Below, one piece after another: positions 35,413 to 49,700 of a DNA stretch of 64,000 nucleotides. The notes under the pieces were generated by a model, which searched no databases, was not told where the DNA came from, and saw nothing but the letters and a program-made list of their open reading frames with translations. A program made the position numbers and the translations under genes. The DNA is from Caprimulgus europaeus (taxonomy: Eukaryota > Chordata > Aves > Caprimulgiformes > Caprimulgidae), in assembly GCA_907165065.1 (NCBI GenBank), contig OU015538.1, positions 18,305,165 through 18,369,164 of the forward strand. Reading direction: 5' to 3'. Numbering within the stretch: position 1 is the stretch's first letter; every line of letters starts with the position of its first letter.

Positions 35413-38400
35413 GTGGAAAAAATGACATAACTTTGAAGTTCTACAACAGTACCTCCTAGACCAACATCTGTTATGCTAAAATTACTTCAAGAAGTGAAAT
35501 TTGTAAAGAGGTATAAACTGTAAAACAGTTTCAAAATTACTGAAATGTTTTTCTTACTTAAAATCATTGAGACTTTTCCATCCCAATTCAGGGCATTCAA
35601 AATCTGAAATACTCAAGCCACTTCCTATTTTTCCTGTAAAGTGTTAGTAAAAACTAAGCTGACCATCAGAAACAAAAAGTCACAGTGAGCAAAAGATAAA
35701 GAAATGAGCAGATACGACGCTTTGTTTGAAATGCAAAATGAAAGGGTAAGCGTTTGATGTTAGTAGATCCACTGGAGCTTCCCCCATCTCTGCATCCTTT
35801 GTAGCAGAGGTACAGATTCCCCTAACTATAAGAAGTAAAAGAAAAAGAAGTTGCAGGTTATCATGCTTCATCACTTTTTCTTTAATCTCCATATAAAGAT
35901 GATTAATTTCAAGCTCTTTCAAATACATAGCATTCACCATGCAGGGAGGGTAGAAAATCAAGACCATCTCAAGAAGTTGTTTCTTACATACTGCAGAACT
36001 TTACTCTTTTTTTTTTTTTTCTTTCCTTGGTAGGTTTGCAGCAAAATCAGCCAAATTACATTAGCCATGCTTTAAATTTCAATTTCCACACTTCTTTCGT
36101 TCTGTATCTCACTCCTTTTTTCATCTCACCACCTAACTTCCTCAGATTTTAAGTGTAACGAATCTCAAACTCCAGTGAATAAAGGAAAATAGAAAAAGAG
36201 GAAACTATCATGAGCCTGTGAATTTGTGCTTCCCAGGTTCAGAAAGTTTTCTGGGGTTTGATGATATCCAGCTAGTTATTAGCTGATATTGGTGTCCTAT
36301 GCAATCTTTCTCACTGTCTATCAATAGTTCCTGACTCTAGACAATACAGTGGTGGAAGTGAAAAATACAAAAAATATAAACTGATAACAAATATTTGTAA
36401 AACTCTTGCCACCATCAGGGTACAGTTCTTTCTCTGCACAGAATTTGAATTGGATTATACCCTTTGTATTTCTGTATATTTCTAGCCAAAACTATAAGCA
36501 TGGTTTAGTATCTGTTGGCTAAGATAGGCTTATTCTTGTGAAGCTCCTAAGAACAAGTGGCCATCTTACTGGGGTTTTTTTCCCATCTGAAAAGGAGTTA
36601 ATAATATAGTCAAAATTCTACCATCTGCCTCTAGTTGTTAGACTTCCACAGGATATAGTATCTGTCTAAATTTTACAGACTTGCTTTCATTTTCATGGAC
36701 AACTTTCTCCCAGGTATTGTATTTAAAAGAAGAAGTTACAGTTTTTCATATCTATATTAATGTATTTTAACCTTCAGTGTCTTTTTTTTTTTTCTTCATT
36801 TTAAAACAAAAATGCCTGCTCTCCAGAAAATCCAGCTTCTCGGTTTCACTACAGTATATTTATACAATGATATATGAAAAAAATCACAGATTATGGCCTA
36901 GACAATAAAATATGATAGTTTTCTTCCCTGTGAGTCCTGTATATACTCTTGAAGTTTATCGTCAGTGAACATTAGCCCAGAACCTTCTTGCAATTACACC
37001 AATGTAAATATTGCGTCACTCGATTTAATACTGAATCTTTTGTGGATTACCATGTGGGGTTATCTCTGTTTTGCAGCACTTGATATTAAATGCTAATGAA
37101 AAAAGCATAAAATCATGACAGATATGTTACAAAACTTTAGTGGCAATATTTATGGTGGATTAAAGCTTCATAATGAATTGAAGCAGCACAAACTGTATTT
37201 TTACTATAAATAATCTGGTATGAAGTTTAGTGTATATTAAACTGTGATGCCATTTGTGTAGTGTGAGTTCTGTTTGATGAGAGTCACTTAGACCAAATCT
37301 TATTTGTAAGAGACCAAACTGTATTCATAAGATGTGAGAAAACAAATGTTGTTTTCTTCTTTCTTTTTTCTTTCTTCCTCTGGGGATAACCTGAATCAAC
37401 AGCATTGGAAGTGGTTTTACACATCATATTTTGCTGTCCCCTTTGTTTCCCAAGATCTGCATGCTTACTTTTTAAATTAAGGTAGCATAAAATAAATTTG
37501 CAATCTTTTTTGGACCAGAAGAACCTCATAAAAATGATCTCGCTTTGCTTCATTACAACACCTGCTTGCAATAAGATGGGATCTTATCTATTTCTGTAAT
37601 AAAATGCCATGGAAGAGCTGGGCTCTTAATTATCCTGCTAAATAATGGGACACATTTAAAGCTTTTCCACTCCATCTCCCAGTGCTCATTAGTGTCATTT
37701 ATGAGTTATTTGTCTGCCAGTTTTTGCTTTTCCACAAAAAAAAAAAGTTAAATGCATATTCTGATATAAAATGAATGCATAATTAATAGTCCCTCCTGTT
37801 TCTCTTTAATAACAGAAGAAATGCCAAGTGTTTTACTGAAAGCAAATATACTGATAAGTAACCTAGGTATCAATATGTCAATGTATCTTATTGTTGGGGA
37901 AAAAAGAAATACCTTGATAAAGCAGTTTCAATAGATTAAGCAATAACAATTAGATAATAATTTTATAACTCTTCTTGTTCACTTGGCATGTTGAACAAAT
38001 GAAGTCTTTTTTAGTTATGATAGATGTATGTTGTCTGTCAGATAGCTGATATGGAATGAATGCCTTATTATGAAAGTATAGGATGAGTTTACTATTGCAG
38101 CTATTACAAAATCTGAATTCTTAAACTTGTAATTATTAGTGGGTAGCAGGGGGAGTTAAAAGCCACTAAATATTTTGCTAATATTTTTTATATTGCAGAA
38201 ATTTAGATAACATCTAAAAAGTTCTTGATAAGTGTTTACAGTGCTAAGTATGAGTTAGGAGTGATTGATTAAAATTTTATCAATAGAATGTTAATAAAAA
38301 GTTTTTAAACAGACAGTAAAGTGTACATCACTGAGCATTAATCATTAGAAGACTTGAAAATAAAAATACATATCAATTTAGTTGCCACACTTGAATTGTA

Positions 38401-40631
38401 TGATATCAAATGACCAGAGGAAATTGTTAAATGGAATTCTGTTTTTAGAGAAACCATAGAACTGCTGTATGAGTGGCTTTTTAAAAAACAAACGAATGAA
38501 CAGGAAGGGACGGGGAAAAGCAAGAGAGGAAGCAGCACAAAAGAGAGGGCAGAGAGAAATAAGAAAGAACAATAAATGATGCAACTGCCAGAGGGTGATT
38601 GGCCTTTAAGAATTAATGACTTTTTCTTCATGTCTGATCATTCAGCTTTCCTCCAAAGGTGAGGAAAAAATAACCCTCATGACATGCTAAATTGGTGCTG
38701 GTGAGAGGAAAATGGGAGCCTTCTTTATTTTTTTTTAAACCAAAGAGAAATTTTGACTCTTGTAGACAGAAAACAGAACAGTGTCAAAAAGAATACAGAC
38801 TAAAAATGCAGAATTGGAAGGCTCAATTGCTGGATGAAATTTGACAAGTATAAACACAGATCTCAGAAACAGAGCTGTGTGACCTGCTTATCATCCTCCT
38901 TTGCCCCTCTCTTACCAACAAATATGTAACATAGACCTTGAAGAATATCTGCATACGCCAAAATTGATAGAATGAAGAGATGGAACCTTTGGAAACCGAG
39001 GCACTGATTGATATCCTGTCTGGGTCCTAATGCACAAGGTTCCCCGTGTTGAAAAAAGTGAGTTTGAATCTATGACTGTTACTTTGTACGCAGTTATTCA
39101 GAAGGGGACAAAGACAGATTAGCTGCAGAGTCATCAGTTCAGGGACAAGTGCAGGGACGAGATGGAAAAAATAAAAAAAGTCCTCAATTTTCTGGAAAAT
39201 ACAAGTAATTGTATCATCCTTAGGGCTGGATTAGAGTGAATTCAGTGTAATTTTGCTTATGTGGACTAGGGACTATTTCTGACATATTTCTATGACTCCA
39301 ATCTCATTGAGTTTTCACACCTAAGTTTTTGGTTTAAAGCTTATATCTGTGTTGATAAACTAACCTGTGCCATGACAGGTTCAGCTTGCTATTAAACTAA
39401 TAGCATGCTCTATGGTGACCTGCACTAACTGGCACTCTCCCACAAATTTCTGTGTGCAATTTGAGGGATTAGCACAGGCCAGAGGTTGTTCCCAAAAAGC
39501 AGTTTGAATGTGATCACATACAGAGGAGTGCGAAGGGGAAAGACTTTTACGAACAGGCCGTGCCATTTGGCCTCAAGGCTGGACAGCACTTCCTGGCCCT
39601 GGGTAATTTACTGGAACAGACATCATAGAGGGGATCTTCTCCTGAACACAGGGAAAGCTCATTAATTACGTTCAGCATAACTAATGTTGAACAACAAAGT
39701 GATGAAGATATTTTAAAACAGAGAAGATGATTTCACATCTGTCTAGTTCAAAGAAATATCTGTAAATTTTGATGATGTGAGTAGAGCTAGTGCTGTAGAT
39801 TAAACAGTAAGATCCTGATTTTGGTCTCCTGAGTGAATGCTGGGAAAGTCAGTGGTGTAGCCTGGTGTAAAACTGACAAATGTTAGATTAGAATCAGGCT
39901 ATGAATTCTTATAATTATCACTTGTCTACTTACTGAATATAAGATAGCTGCAACTAATTAGCAGTATGAAAGAAAAGAAAGATAAGTGTGTACAAACATT
40001 ACAGCAGAGATTAAAGTCTATTTATATGCTGTTATTTTTAGGCTAGAATTTCTATACAAAACATTGATAAAGCTATCTATTATAACCAGCAGATCTGACC
40101 TGCAGTTATCTGATTATGTATATCTAAAAAGATACAGTAAATAAATCCAATCAGAAAACAAAATGCCATAGCCCTGGAGACACAAACTGGTAGTGCAACA
40201 CACTACAGAAGCATTTGCACATTGTTTGAAGTTACCCCTCAGCTTCATGTTTTCGATTGTTAATTTAGTAAAGCACTAACATTTGAAAGAGGATGTGATG
40301 TGGAATTACTTAAGAAATTGATTTAGATGCTTTGATATCTCCAGTGATCTAATAGCAGGTATTCATAATGAAACAAATTGTTTATGTTGATGTGAATTTA
40401 TGCCATTAAGGAATACAGTTTTCAGGGGTTGGGTTTTTTTCAACACCAACTGATCATGTTAATGAGAGAAATAAACTCGCAAACACAAAAAGGACATTTC
40501 ACCTTAAAGCTAGAGATGCTGAAAATACTTTGGGAGTGATTTTTCTCTCATGTAAATAAGCTCATATCTGATATAAATTCTGAATGCATTAAATAATCCT
40601 TGCAATATTTATATATGTATTAATATCACAA
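35413..40631. other. Unique AT-rich non-coding DNA
   Basis: No gene is supported. The stretch has a T-run at about 36007-36020, a T-run at 36782-36793, a pyrimidine tract at about 37349-37380 and a purine-rich tract at about 38490-38575. The stretches at about 36960-37290 and 37560-37720 are non-repetitive, rich in TAAT/ATTA cores, and read like conserved non-coding elements. That reading is inference. Confidence 0.5.
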
Positions 40632-40711
40632 GTTCTAATATTGACAGGTGAGGACATAATGCCATTGATGCCAATGAATGGCATTATGTCCTCACGTGCT
40701 AAAATTAGAGT
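40632..40711. repeat. 80-nt hairpin with perfect 19-bp stem
   Basis: The arm gtgaggacataatgccatt (40648-40666) is exactly complementary to aatggcattatgtcctcac (40677-40695), with a 10-base loop gatgccaatg. Pairing continues outward with mismatches. Bases 40635-40647 pair with 40696-40708 at about 9 of 13 positions, then come one T:A pair and two possible G:U pairs. The whole fold is about 80 nt, the size of a microRNA precursor, and it would fold on either strand. It could also be a small inverted-repeat transposon remnant or a palindrome made by template switching during replication. I do not recognise the arm as a known microRNA. The structure is certain; function is unknown. Confidence 0.9.
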
Positions 40712-43700
40712 AAGATGAATAAAAATTAGGCCCAAATTTACTAATTACACAGTACATGAAAGCTATAAATAAATCTAGACCCATGGAAACATCAATTAGA
40801 TGAATGTATACAGTGCATAAAGGACAAACTGTAAGAATTATCCTGGATCTAATGCTTTAGGTTCAGAGTTTAAGCTCAACTCCTATACAGAAACTATGCC
40901 TTCCTTTAAAAAAAAGCAGAAGTAACTAATAAATTATTCAAATTTACTAATAATTAGGCCAAGGAACTACAGCACTCTAATCTGAAAAACAGGAGTGACA
41001 ACATAGAACCTGATTTCACTGCATGATTAAAAATTGTAGACTGGGCTTAGAAAAAGAGCTGGTTGAAATAAGTGATCCAAGAACTGTATTGATAGTATTG
41101 ACTATTAACTACATTGTACGTGCAAAGAAAGACAGAAATCAGCAAAATAAATATTACCATCACAGGCTTGGTAGCCTTAGATATCTTTTCCTCCATCCAT
41201 CTCTCTGGAATTTATCCCCTTTAACCATTCCTGTTCTAACATAAATCTTTCAGACTGGAAACTCATCACAAAGATGTCTTAGTTTTTAAAACAAAAATAA
41301 TACACTGAGCTGTGAAGTCTTAGGTAAATTAGTTACAAACTGCCACAGTAGAAAGCATCAAGTTATTGTCACTGCTGCCACAACAGCTCAAGTGACAGTG
41401 AAGGACTAAAATGAATGAGTTTTTGTCAGCACTTGACTTTAGGTAGAAAATTCAGCTAGAAGAAAAGTGATAGCCAGCATTGTGTGATGCAGATCTGCCA
41501 TCTATTACAGTACATGCTGAAAATACTGCTATGCCCATGTTTTGCCCATCCATCCAACTCTATACCAACGTTACCACTTTCTGGAACATCTTTAATACTC
41601 TGCACTATGTACCCCATTTATGCTCCAGGAATGAGGCTTTGGTTCCCCTGGGGTTGAGTTCAGTGGGCAAGGACTTTGTCTCACTCATCTCATTCGTCTA
41701 GGTAGTCCATAGATTAGCCTGGAATGATTTATTCAAGTATCATATCAGAATCAGCTATTTATTTTCTGCTTGTCCTGTATTATTTGATTTTCAGCCAAGT
41801 ATAAGTGGCCAGCTGTAACACATTTTCAAAATGAGGCACTTAATGAACATGTTTAGTGTTAATATAGTTATTTATGTGTTAACTCTCACTGTTTTATTGC
41901 AGATGATAGGAAAATAACACTGTATATTGTTGATAAAGGGTAACAGGGACATGATTTTATGTTTCTAGAAAACAATATTAAATTCAGCAAGTGGGAATTA
42001 TTGTTTTAGAAAAATGAACTCTTAAAAAGTGTAGAAAAACAAGAGGGAAAAAGCTGACAATTAAAGCTTCAAAGAGCCATCAAGTACAGTTTGGTGTCAG
42101 ATACACAGAATTACACACAACAGAATACCAACAAATAAAAGCACAAAGCAATAAAAAGAGAATTCTGCAATTCTAATTGTTTATTTATTTCATTTTATAT
42201 AAGATAGAAAGCACATTTGGAATCAACTCACCGAAGATACTACAAAATAAAATATTAGGAGCATCTGAATGCAAAAAAGCAATAATCAACATTCTTAATT
42301 TCAAAGTGCTTTATTATGTGTAAACAAAAGCATATGAATGTGACTATAAAAACAGGATAATGCAGTTCATTAAGTTATCTCAACTTGTACAGTGGAGACT
42401 CATCTTGCTGCAAAACTGTACCAAGGGCCTAAGAAACAAGTAGCCAAATCCTATTTGTTTTATTCAGGTGAGCAGTCCTATTTAAGCAAGACCAATAATA
42501 ATAAATCTGAAATATCTTGTAAAAGCCGTCAAAAATATAAGCTATATTTGAATATATAAGCAACTACCTTTTAGCTTTGCATTAGTGTACCTGCAGTGTG
42601 CTCTGATTGTATCCAGAATAATTCTTTTCATTATTTATGATGGACACAACTCATCTTGTGCATTCTTTTGAACCTTAAAAAGCAAACCACCGAAGAACAG
42701 GGGGTTCAAAATGGAAAAGGTAAAAAGTGGATGAGGCAGGCTGTGTATTGCTAGGATGACAAAACTGTAAATAGACTTTGCTTTGGAAACATAGATCAGA
42801 GAAAATCAGGAGCCACCAGAGGAAGTGATGGAGAGATAACCTTTTGGGTTCTACAAGACTAATTTCAGTGTGATTTAGGGAAGTGATAATATCTGCTGAC
42901 ATCATGTGGTTGCTTTCATCTTGCAATTGTTTCAATTGAGATGTTATAGTGGTGTTCTAAATTAAAAGCTATTTTTTGTAAAGCAAGAGGAAATTTAGTC
43001 AATATAGATTAATTTAAAGCAGCTGCTATCCACTAAGTAGGAACAGTTTCATCACTGAAGAATTTTAAATCCAGCTTTTATAGCATAACCTGCAGTACAT
43101 CTGAATATATTCCCTTGGTCTCTGCAGTGCTGTAATTCTACTAAGCTCAATGAAATTTATCTTGTAGAAGACAATATGCTGTAGATCTTCACTTGTTTAT
43201 TTCTCAGAAGCTTCTTTTTTGTTGAAACATAGGTCATGTAAAACCACTAAACCTTCCCATACAGGTATGAAAGATGAAATGTGGAGAACGCTGCACACTG
43301 CTCTCAGAATGAATCAGGAGAGGAGCTTCTGTCATTATGATTCAGTAGAAAGATTCAGTGTTCAACAGCCTTCACCCTCACTTCTCTAGTTGGGGTTTGC
43401 ATAAAATGTACAAACACTATATTCAGTCAAGGTTACATGAAGGTTCTCCCACTTCCAATACACTTTATGGAGATAAGAAATTTTAACAGACTGTTTTGAT
43501 GTAGTTGAGAGCCTACATATATGAAAGATGCCTGTAACTGAGCTATACAAGGCATTTGGGCATCTTGTTTCTATTCAAAACACGTTTGAGAGAGGTTCTT
43601 AGTGCCTCTGTGGAAATGTGTGCAAGGGCATAGCTCCCATTTAATTCAACAGCACCTGGGCAATTTCCAAAACCTACTAAGGATCTTATAATCACGGAGA

Positions 43701-46700
43701 TAGCATTTTATACTCTGTGGTAGTCAAAAATCAGAATGAGAATAGAGAGGTCAACCTTAATCTAGTTTTATGTACAATAGTGCTGGGCTGTCTCTGTAAC
43801 TCATAGCAGGAGTTAGATAATCCAAATGCTATAAATTATACCAAAGACCGTGGCTTACTTTGCCAGTGGAATGGAGTAACAATTATGGCGTTATTAAGAC
43901 ACCCTGACCACTGTGGTGCATCCCTCTGTCTCTCTCTCTTTGTTTCATTTCCTGTCCACAATTTAAAGGATAACTGAGCTTAAAAGAGGGTGAGAGTTCC
44001 CACTTACTTCAGATCATCCTTTAGTACCTTGGATGCTTGTGATTGCACAGGTGGAGTGTATGACTGCATTATATTTAATATTAGGCAGTTTAATGTATTA
44101 TGGCCAAAGGTCATAAAGTCTTATTTCTGACCTTCACTAGAGCACTAGAACCAAATTTTATGTAGTTATTTCTCTTTCAAGCAATTTTAAAAATAAATTT
44201 ATGTTTAAAAATGTTACCAAACTTGCATTCAGGACTTCTGCAGTCTTGACTATTTACTCACTGCTATTTATAAGTTATTCCCCTGAGTTTTGCTATTATA
44301 AATGTGTCTGACTTCCAAAAGCTGTACCTATAGTATAAAATTTTGTATTATCAAATAAATATATACATCTTGCCTTTAATCAGTGTGCTGTATTTCTCAA
44401 AATTCTTTCTATATATATGTTCTAAATATTTGTTTATTATTTTCATAAAAATCTCATTTCATCAACTGAGAAATATTTTCAGAAACATGAGCTCTTTACA
44501 AAATGCTGGGTATTGTAAGGCTCTACATGCTCAATAACTAGATGACTGTGAATTCTGGTAGCTTAGCAGAAGTCCACTTGATATCTTACTAAACACCCAC
44601 ACTTTTTCTGTAGTGGTAATTTGAATATCAAAACAACCCTTCAAAGTAGATTAAGAAACAATTCGACTTCATAGTATTAATAGGCATGAAATTGGATAAT
44701 TTGGATTTAATTACATTGCTAAGTTTTCTTTCACAGTTTTATAATTCAAAAAACACCTGTTTAGATTAAAATTCAGTACTTTTTTTTAGTTCAAAATGTT
44801 ACTCAGATTTATTTATTTATTTAATAAAAATTTTAAAGGAAAACCAAGGATGGAGTTGTTTGGGATGTTTAGGGAGACTTTGAAGATATAGAAAATGGTT
44901 TGGACAAAACCAGTTTATTGCAGCTGTGGAAATATAAGATTCACTTTACTACAAATGCAATCTGTGGAAGTATATTGGCCAGCAGTAGATTGGCATGAAA
45001 TTCCCAACTGAAGCAGATAGCAGAAAGTAATTTTATGTATCATCTCCCTTATGTGTATGTGTAATGTTAGGACCATTTTAGTCTTAGCTTTACAAATTAG
45101 TTATTACAAAGTAAGTAAGAAGATGAACAAGTATGTGCTCATACAGAAGAAAGTAATTTATGCCATGAAGATGGGAAAATGTACCAGTTTTTTCCTTGTA
45201 TTAATATATCAGCTAAGAACTTGTGGTTTAAATGCATTTCAGTGTTACTCAAGAGTACACTAAGTATAATGCCTAATTTCTTATTATGATCTCAGGCAGA
45301 GGGGTTATTCTGCTTTATTGTTCCAGCAGCACCTATGGGGAGCTGAAGGTGAGTCAAGGCACAGCATAACTGAGGAATATAGCAGTTTCTTTAATTATTC
45401 AAGTAGGTGGGTAAAATTTAGTTGGAAAATAATGACAATTTGAATTTTCAATAGAGCTGGACAGAAAATAAAAAGATGCTAAAACAACAATTGGAGTTTA
45501 GTAAATCCTAAGTAGTGTCTGTAAAATCAACATCCTTTACCACTGTAAGCACAATGCAAACTATGGGGATAAATGGAAATCAAAGAAAGACAATTTCAGA
45601 ACATGCAAATCACGCCTCATTCACTCTGGCTATAATGTGTAGTTTGAATGGCATAGTGGGTAAAGATGTTGGAACAAACGTTGCAGTCATTCAGGAAGCA
45701 ATTAGGTACCATCCTAAGGGAACATATGTATTATGAAGGCCAATCCTCTTTAGGCTGAATGCCCTTTTCTCATATTCAAGATGTTTTATTCACACTGTTG
45801 TTTTATCCACAGAATGTATTCTATTGTTTTGCTCTGACATACAAAAAATATTAAATACAAGATAAAATTATGGAGGTTTTTTGTGATTTTTATAAAGGCT
45901 TTATTATATTCTTTTATAGTGCTTTTTATTAACTTGTCTGCTCAGATAAATGATTCAAAACTTGCAATTTTTGACATAATTATGTTAAATATAGAAATGT
46001 ACAATAAATAAGATTGTCATCCCTTTGGGACAGTTGATACCATGTTCTGTCTCTATGCTGTTTGTTCTTTGTCAGAAGGTATCCAGATTATTTGTCTCAT
46101 AAGATGTCACTCTGAGATCTGATGCTTGACAATACCAATTGAAAACCTAAAACTTTCACTTTAGAGTAGAAAGCTTCTGAAATGCCTGCTTATAGCAATC
46201 GTAGATGGTTGGCATGGCTTTTAAAATATTTTTGTTTTATTTTTTTTTAGGATATTTATCTGTTTAATTTGGATATATTGTCAAAGAATTAAAAAATGCA
46301 TTTTACCATCCGAATTAATTCTTAGAGATAGACAAGTTTAGATTAAAACAAAACAAAAACAACCCAAGAGATTACAACAAAACTTTAGATTAGTCTTTTA
46401 ATAACTTCCTTCTATATCTGCTCCAGCAACTAAGTTAGCCAGGGAAGCTAAGTTTTCAGAGAAATCTGTTTTATTATTAAAGGTGGATTCATTGCTCTAT
46501 CTCACCATCTTTTGTTCTTGATTTTGGTCATGCTATTATTCTTTGCAGAAATGGCAGGTAGATTCTTCTCTTCTATCATATCCCTCTTGCATTTTCAAAT
46601 TCTATATTTCTGGGGTTTTTGTTCTTTTTTTTTTTTAATGACCATATTCCTTATAGCTAAAATGATCTCTAGAGTAATTCCTAAAGGATTTCTTAGAGTT

Positions 46701-49700
46701 TATATACATCATATTTTACTCTGTATATTTACATCTTATTAAACTCACTACTATGCTTTTAGGCATAATAGGAACTGTGTCACATTCAGGAGATACCAAT
46801 GATCTTCGCAAAAAAAGACTATGTTCAAAGTAGCACCATACAGGATTTTCTTGGTTTTTAAGTTTTGGTGTGTCACAAATAGTGTAATGTTACCTTTATG
46901 CTTCTAAATTTGAAATTATTATGTTAATCTGCAGTTTCTGGGATCTCCAGACTCATACAATCACCTGGTGATTGCAATTACACAGGTTTTACAACACTAG
47001 GGTAGTACTCATGTCAGCTGAGTTTCTCCAACCCAACTAGGCACACCTGCTCAAAGCCATATAACCCTTATGGAGGGAGAATGGAAGGGAAATCCCACGG
47101 GGTTTATGCAATCCTGTCACAGCACAGGATAGACTAAGTCCTAGAGGAAAAAAGAAAGTTAACTTTTTGAATTTGCTTTTGTCTTTTAAATGTGAAAATT
47201 TCCACATAGGTGCTCTTAGTAAGTCAGGATGAATGTTTTGTTTTCTGTCTTTTTCTGGATTAACAAGCTTTAGAATATTTCACTAACTGGGATTGAGATG
47301 GATAAAGAAGCAGATGAAGAAAGATAAATAATGGGAAAAATTCTATGGAAGATCTGTGGATTGAACTTATTTTATACTTAACATTTTAGAAAATACATTT
47401 TAAAAAAAACAATTCTAGGCATTTGTTTGGAGAAAGATATTTTGAAACCATATGAAGGTTTTGCATATACTTTTCATACAATATGGTTAGATTTTACTTT
47501 CTTTTTAAAAGAATGCTTAAATATGTTACTTAACTACATATTCTTACTAAGTAAGCTTTGGCACTGATTTTTCTAAGTGCATTAAAATGCTATTTATGTT
47601 TTATTATAGACATAAGAAATTCTGATTTGGACTGTTAAATACATATATGTTAGCCCCTCTTGAGAATCACGCTACTCCTAGGAGATATAGTGAGCCTTAT
47701 CATTGCTTAACTGGGAAGTAAAGCTCTGTGTATCAGTATGAAGTGTCTAATGAAATTAGAAACATCTGTTCTTGCAGCTTGTTGCTCCTCCCATGAGGAG
47801 AGAAAGGGAGCAGGATGAATGAAAGAACAAAGAAAATGCATAGCAGAACAGATTTTGGAGGGAACAGAGAGCTCTCTGAAGCCTCTAAGCTTTCATTCGA
47901 CTTGTCCTCCAGCCAGAACTCTTCCCTGCAAGAGGAAAGCAGAGAAAGCAAAGATTATAAATGGTCCCACAGCACAACCAGTCCTTGAAAGGCCTTTTGC
48001 TGATGTGCTGATTTGTCCATGGAAGTTTGCTCTAGCCTGCTGTGAGGGAAATTTCATTGCTCAGGCACTGAGTGCTATTTTACCTTCTACAGTGAGTTGT
48101 GCTCAGCTGCCTGCTGAGTTGACAGGCATTTTCTTATTCTTCATTTGCTACTGTTTCTGAGACATCCAAATCAGGCCTCTCTCATGCAATAATAGCTGCT
48201 TCTGTGAGTACTGCATGATCTGCACCTACTATCTGTGACTAGCTAGCTTCACCTGAGTGGAGATAAGGTGTTGATAATAGCAGACTATTTTATACAAACA
48301 AGTAACATGAAAGACCCTCATGAAGCTGTTTCTTTGGCTAGGTAGTGGTAACCCTCAGGGTATACGTTGCCTGTATCTTTATTTATTATCCCTCTTTAGA
48401 TTTCTTACATTGCATAAAAGCTTCCATAGTTTGCCATGCTCTTCCATCAGTAGGATATACTTAAAGGTTTATTTCTTAAGAAAAATAGTTGCAGAAGCAC
48501 TTTGGGGGAATCTGTGGGACATAGCCCTAACCCCAGGTAAACAGCTATACAAGACATAGTCTGTTTGGCTAAAGTAGTTGATGTTCACATCTTATAAAAC
48601 ATTCTTTTATGAAAACTTCCTTTCACTGCTTCTTTTAGTTCCTACGTTCTTTTGCTTGGAATTCTGATTACACAGTAAATGTCCTGACTGATTCATTAAG
48701 CCCCTCCCTTTTAATGTTTCAAAACAATATTTGACTTAGTGTCTTTTTTTAAAGGAGATAAACAGCCAGTGATGTTCCCAAAAGATTTGGAGCCCCAGAG
48801 AAATCTCTTCACTAATTATATTGATGGTCGTCAGTATTTAATATCTGATGCTGCCATGTTTCTTTGTACTGAGTAACAAATACTGCTTAGTGAAAGGGGA
48901 TTTACAAATGAATTTACTGAGATGAATAAGAAGCTACAATTCAGTAAACACTCTAGAACTTCTTTAAAAATGTATTTTATATTAAATATAGAGTGTTCAG
49001 TTCATCATACATTATACATGGAAATGTGACAAAATCATCAAGCCTACTTTTACAACTGTCTTATAAAGCAAAATGATTTTCAGGAATTCTCATTACTGCA
49101 GTGTGACAATATTGTTCAAATCAAACTCTTCAAATAACTGTAGAAAACAGCTGTTATTATATGAGGTATTTCCCTCTTATTTAGCATAACTTCAAATTAT
49201 ATTTATATTATTATATTTATTAGCCAGTTTCACATTTCATGTGGTTGTTTGAAAACCAGAAAACAAGCAGTAAATGCCAGTTTAGCTGGAAAAAAATAAA
49301 TGGGTAAAAATTCTATTTGTGAGAGAAGCAGAGGAGCTCTGGAATGATGTAGATTGATTTCAGCGGAGGAGGAGTGAAAGGGAATGATCAGACTGAATTT
49401 ATTGGCTAGCATTAAACGTGGGATCAATGTGTTGTGAGTCTGCATATGATCAAATTGCAGGGACAATTGGGTAGGAAGAAATGTTGAGGACATCTGCTGA
49501 CTTAAAGTGGCTGGAAGGGTAAAAGGAAGCAATGTGTAATGGAGAGCTATGATCAGCAAAACATGTGAGGAAATCAAATGAATACTAAGGAGCAGAGAAG
49601 CTAATGTGGAGAAAGAGGAAGATGAAGAAGCCAAGGCAGGGCAAATTATAAGAGCCCTTGTCAACGTTACCTGTATTTTGGGCATGGGGAGGGACTTTGC

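Noticed and set aside
35012-35428. Open frames of 118 and 137 codons on both strands
   Set aside because: They lie over the GC-rich fossil repeat, where stop codons are scarce. Proline/serine-rich products on opposite strands indicate composition, not genes.
49230-49685. A 151-codon open frame on the minus strand, the longest in the window
   Set aside because: The minus strand is pyrimidine-rich here, so stops are rare by composition. The product is dominated by Leu and Ser with no recognisable domain, and no promoter or splice context is evident.
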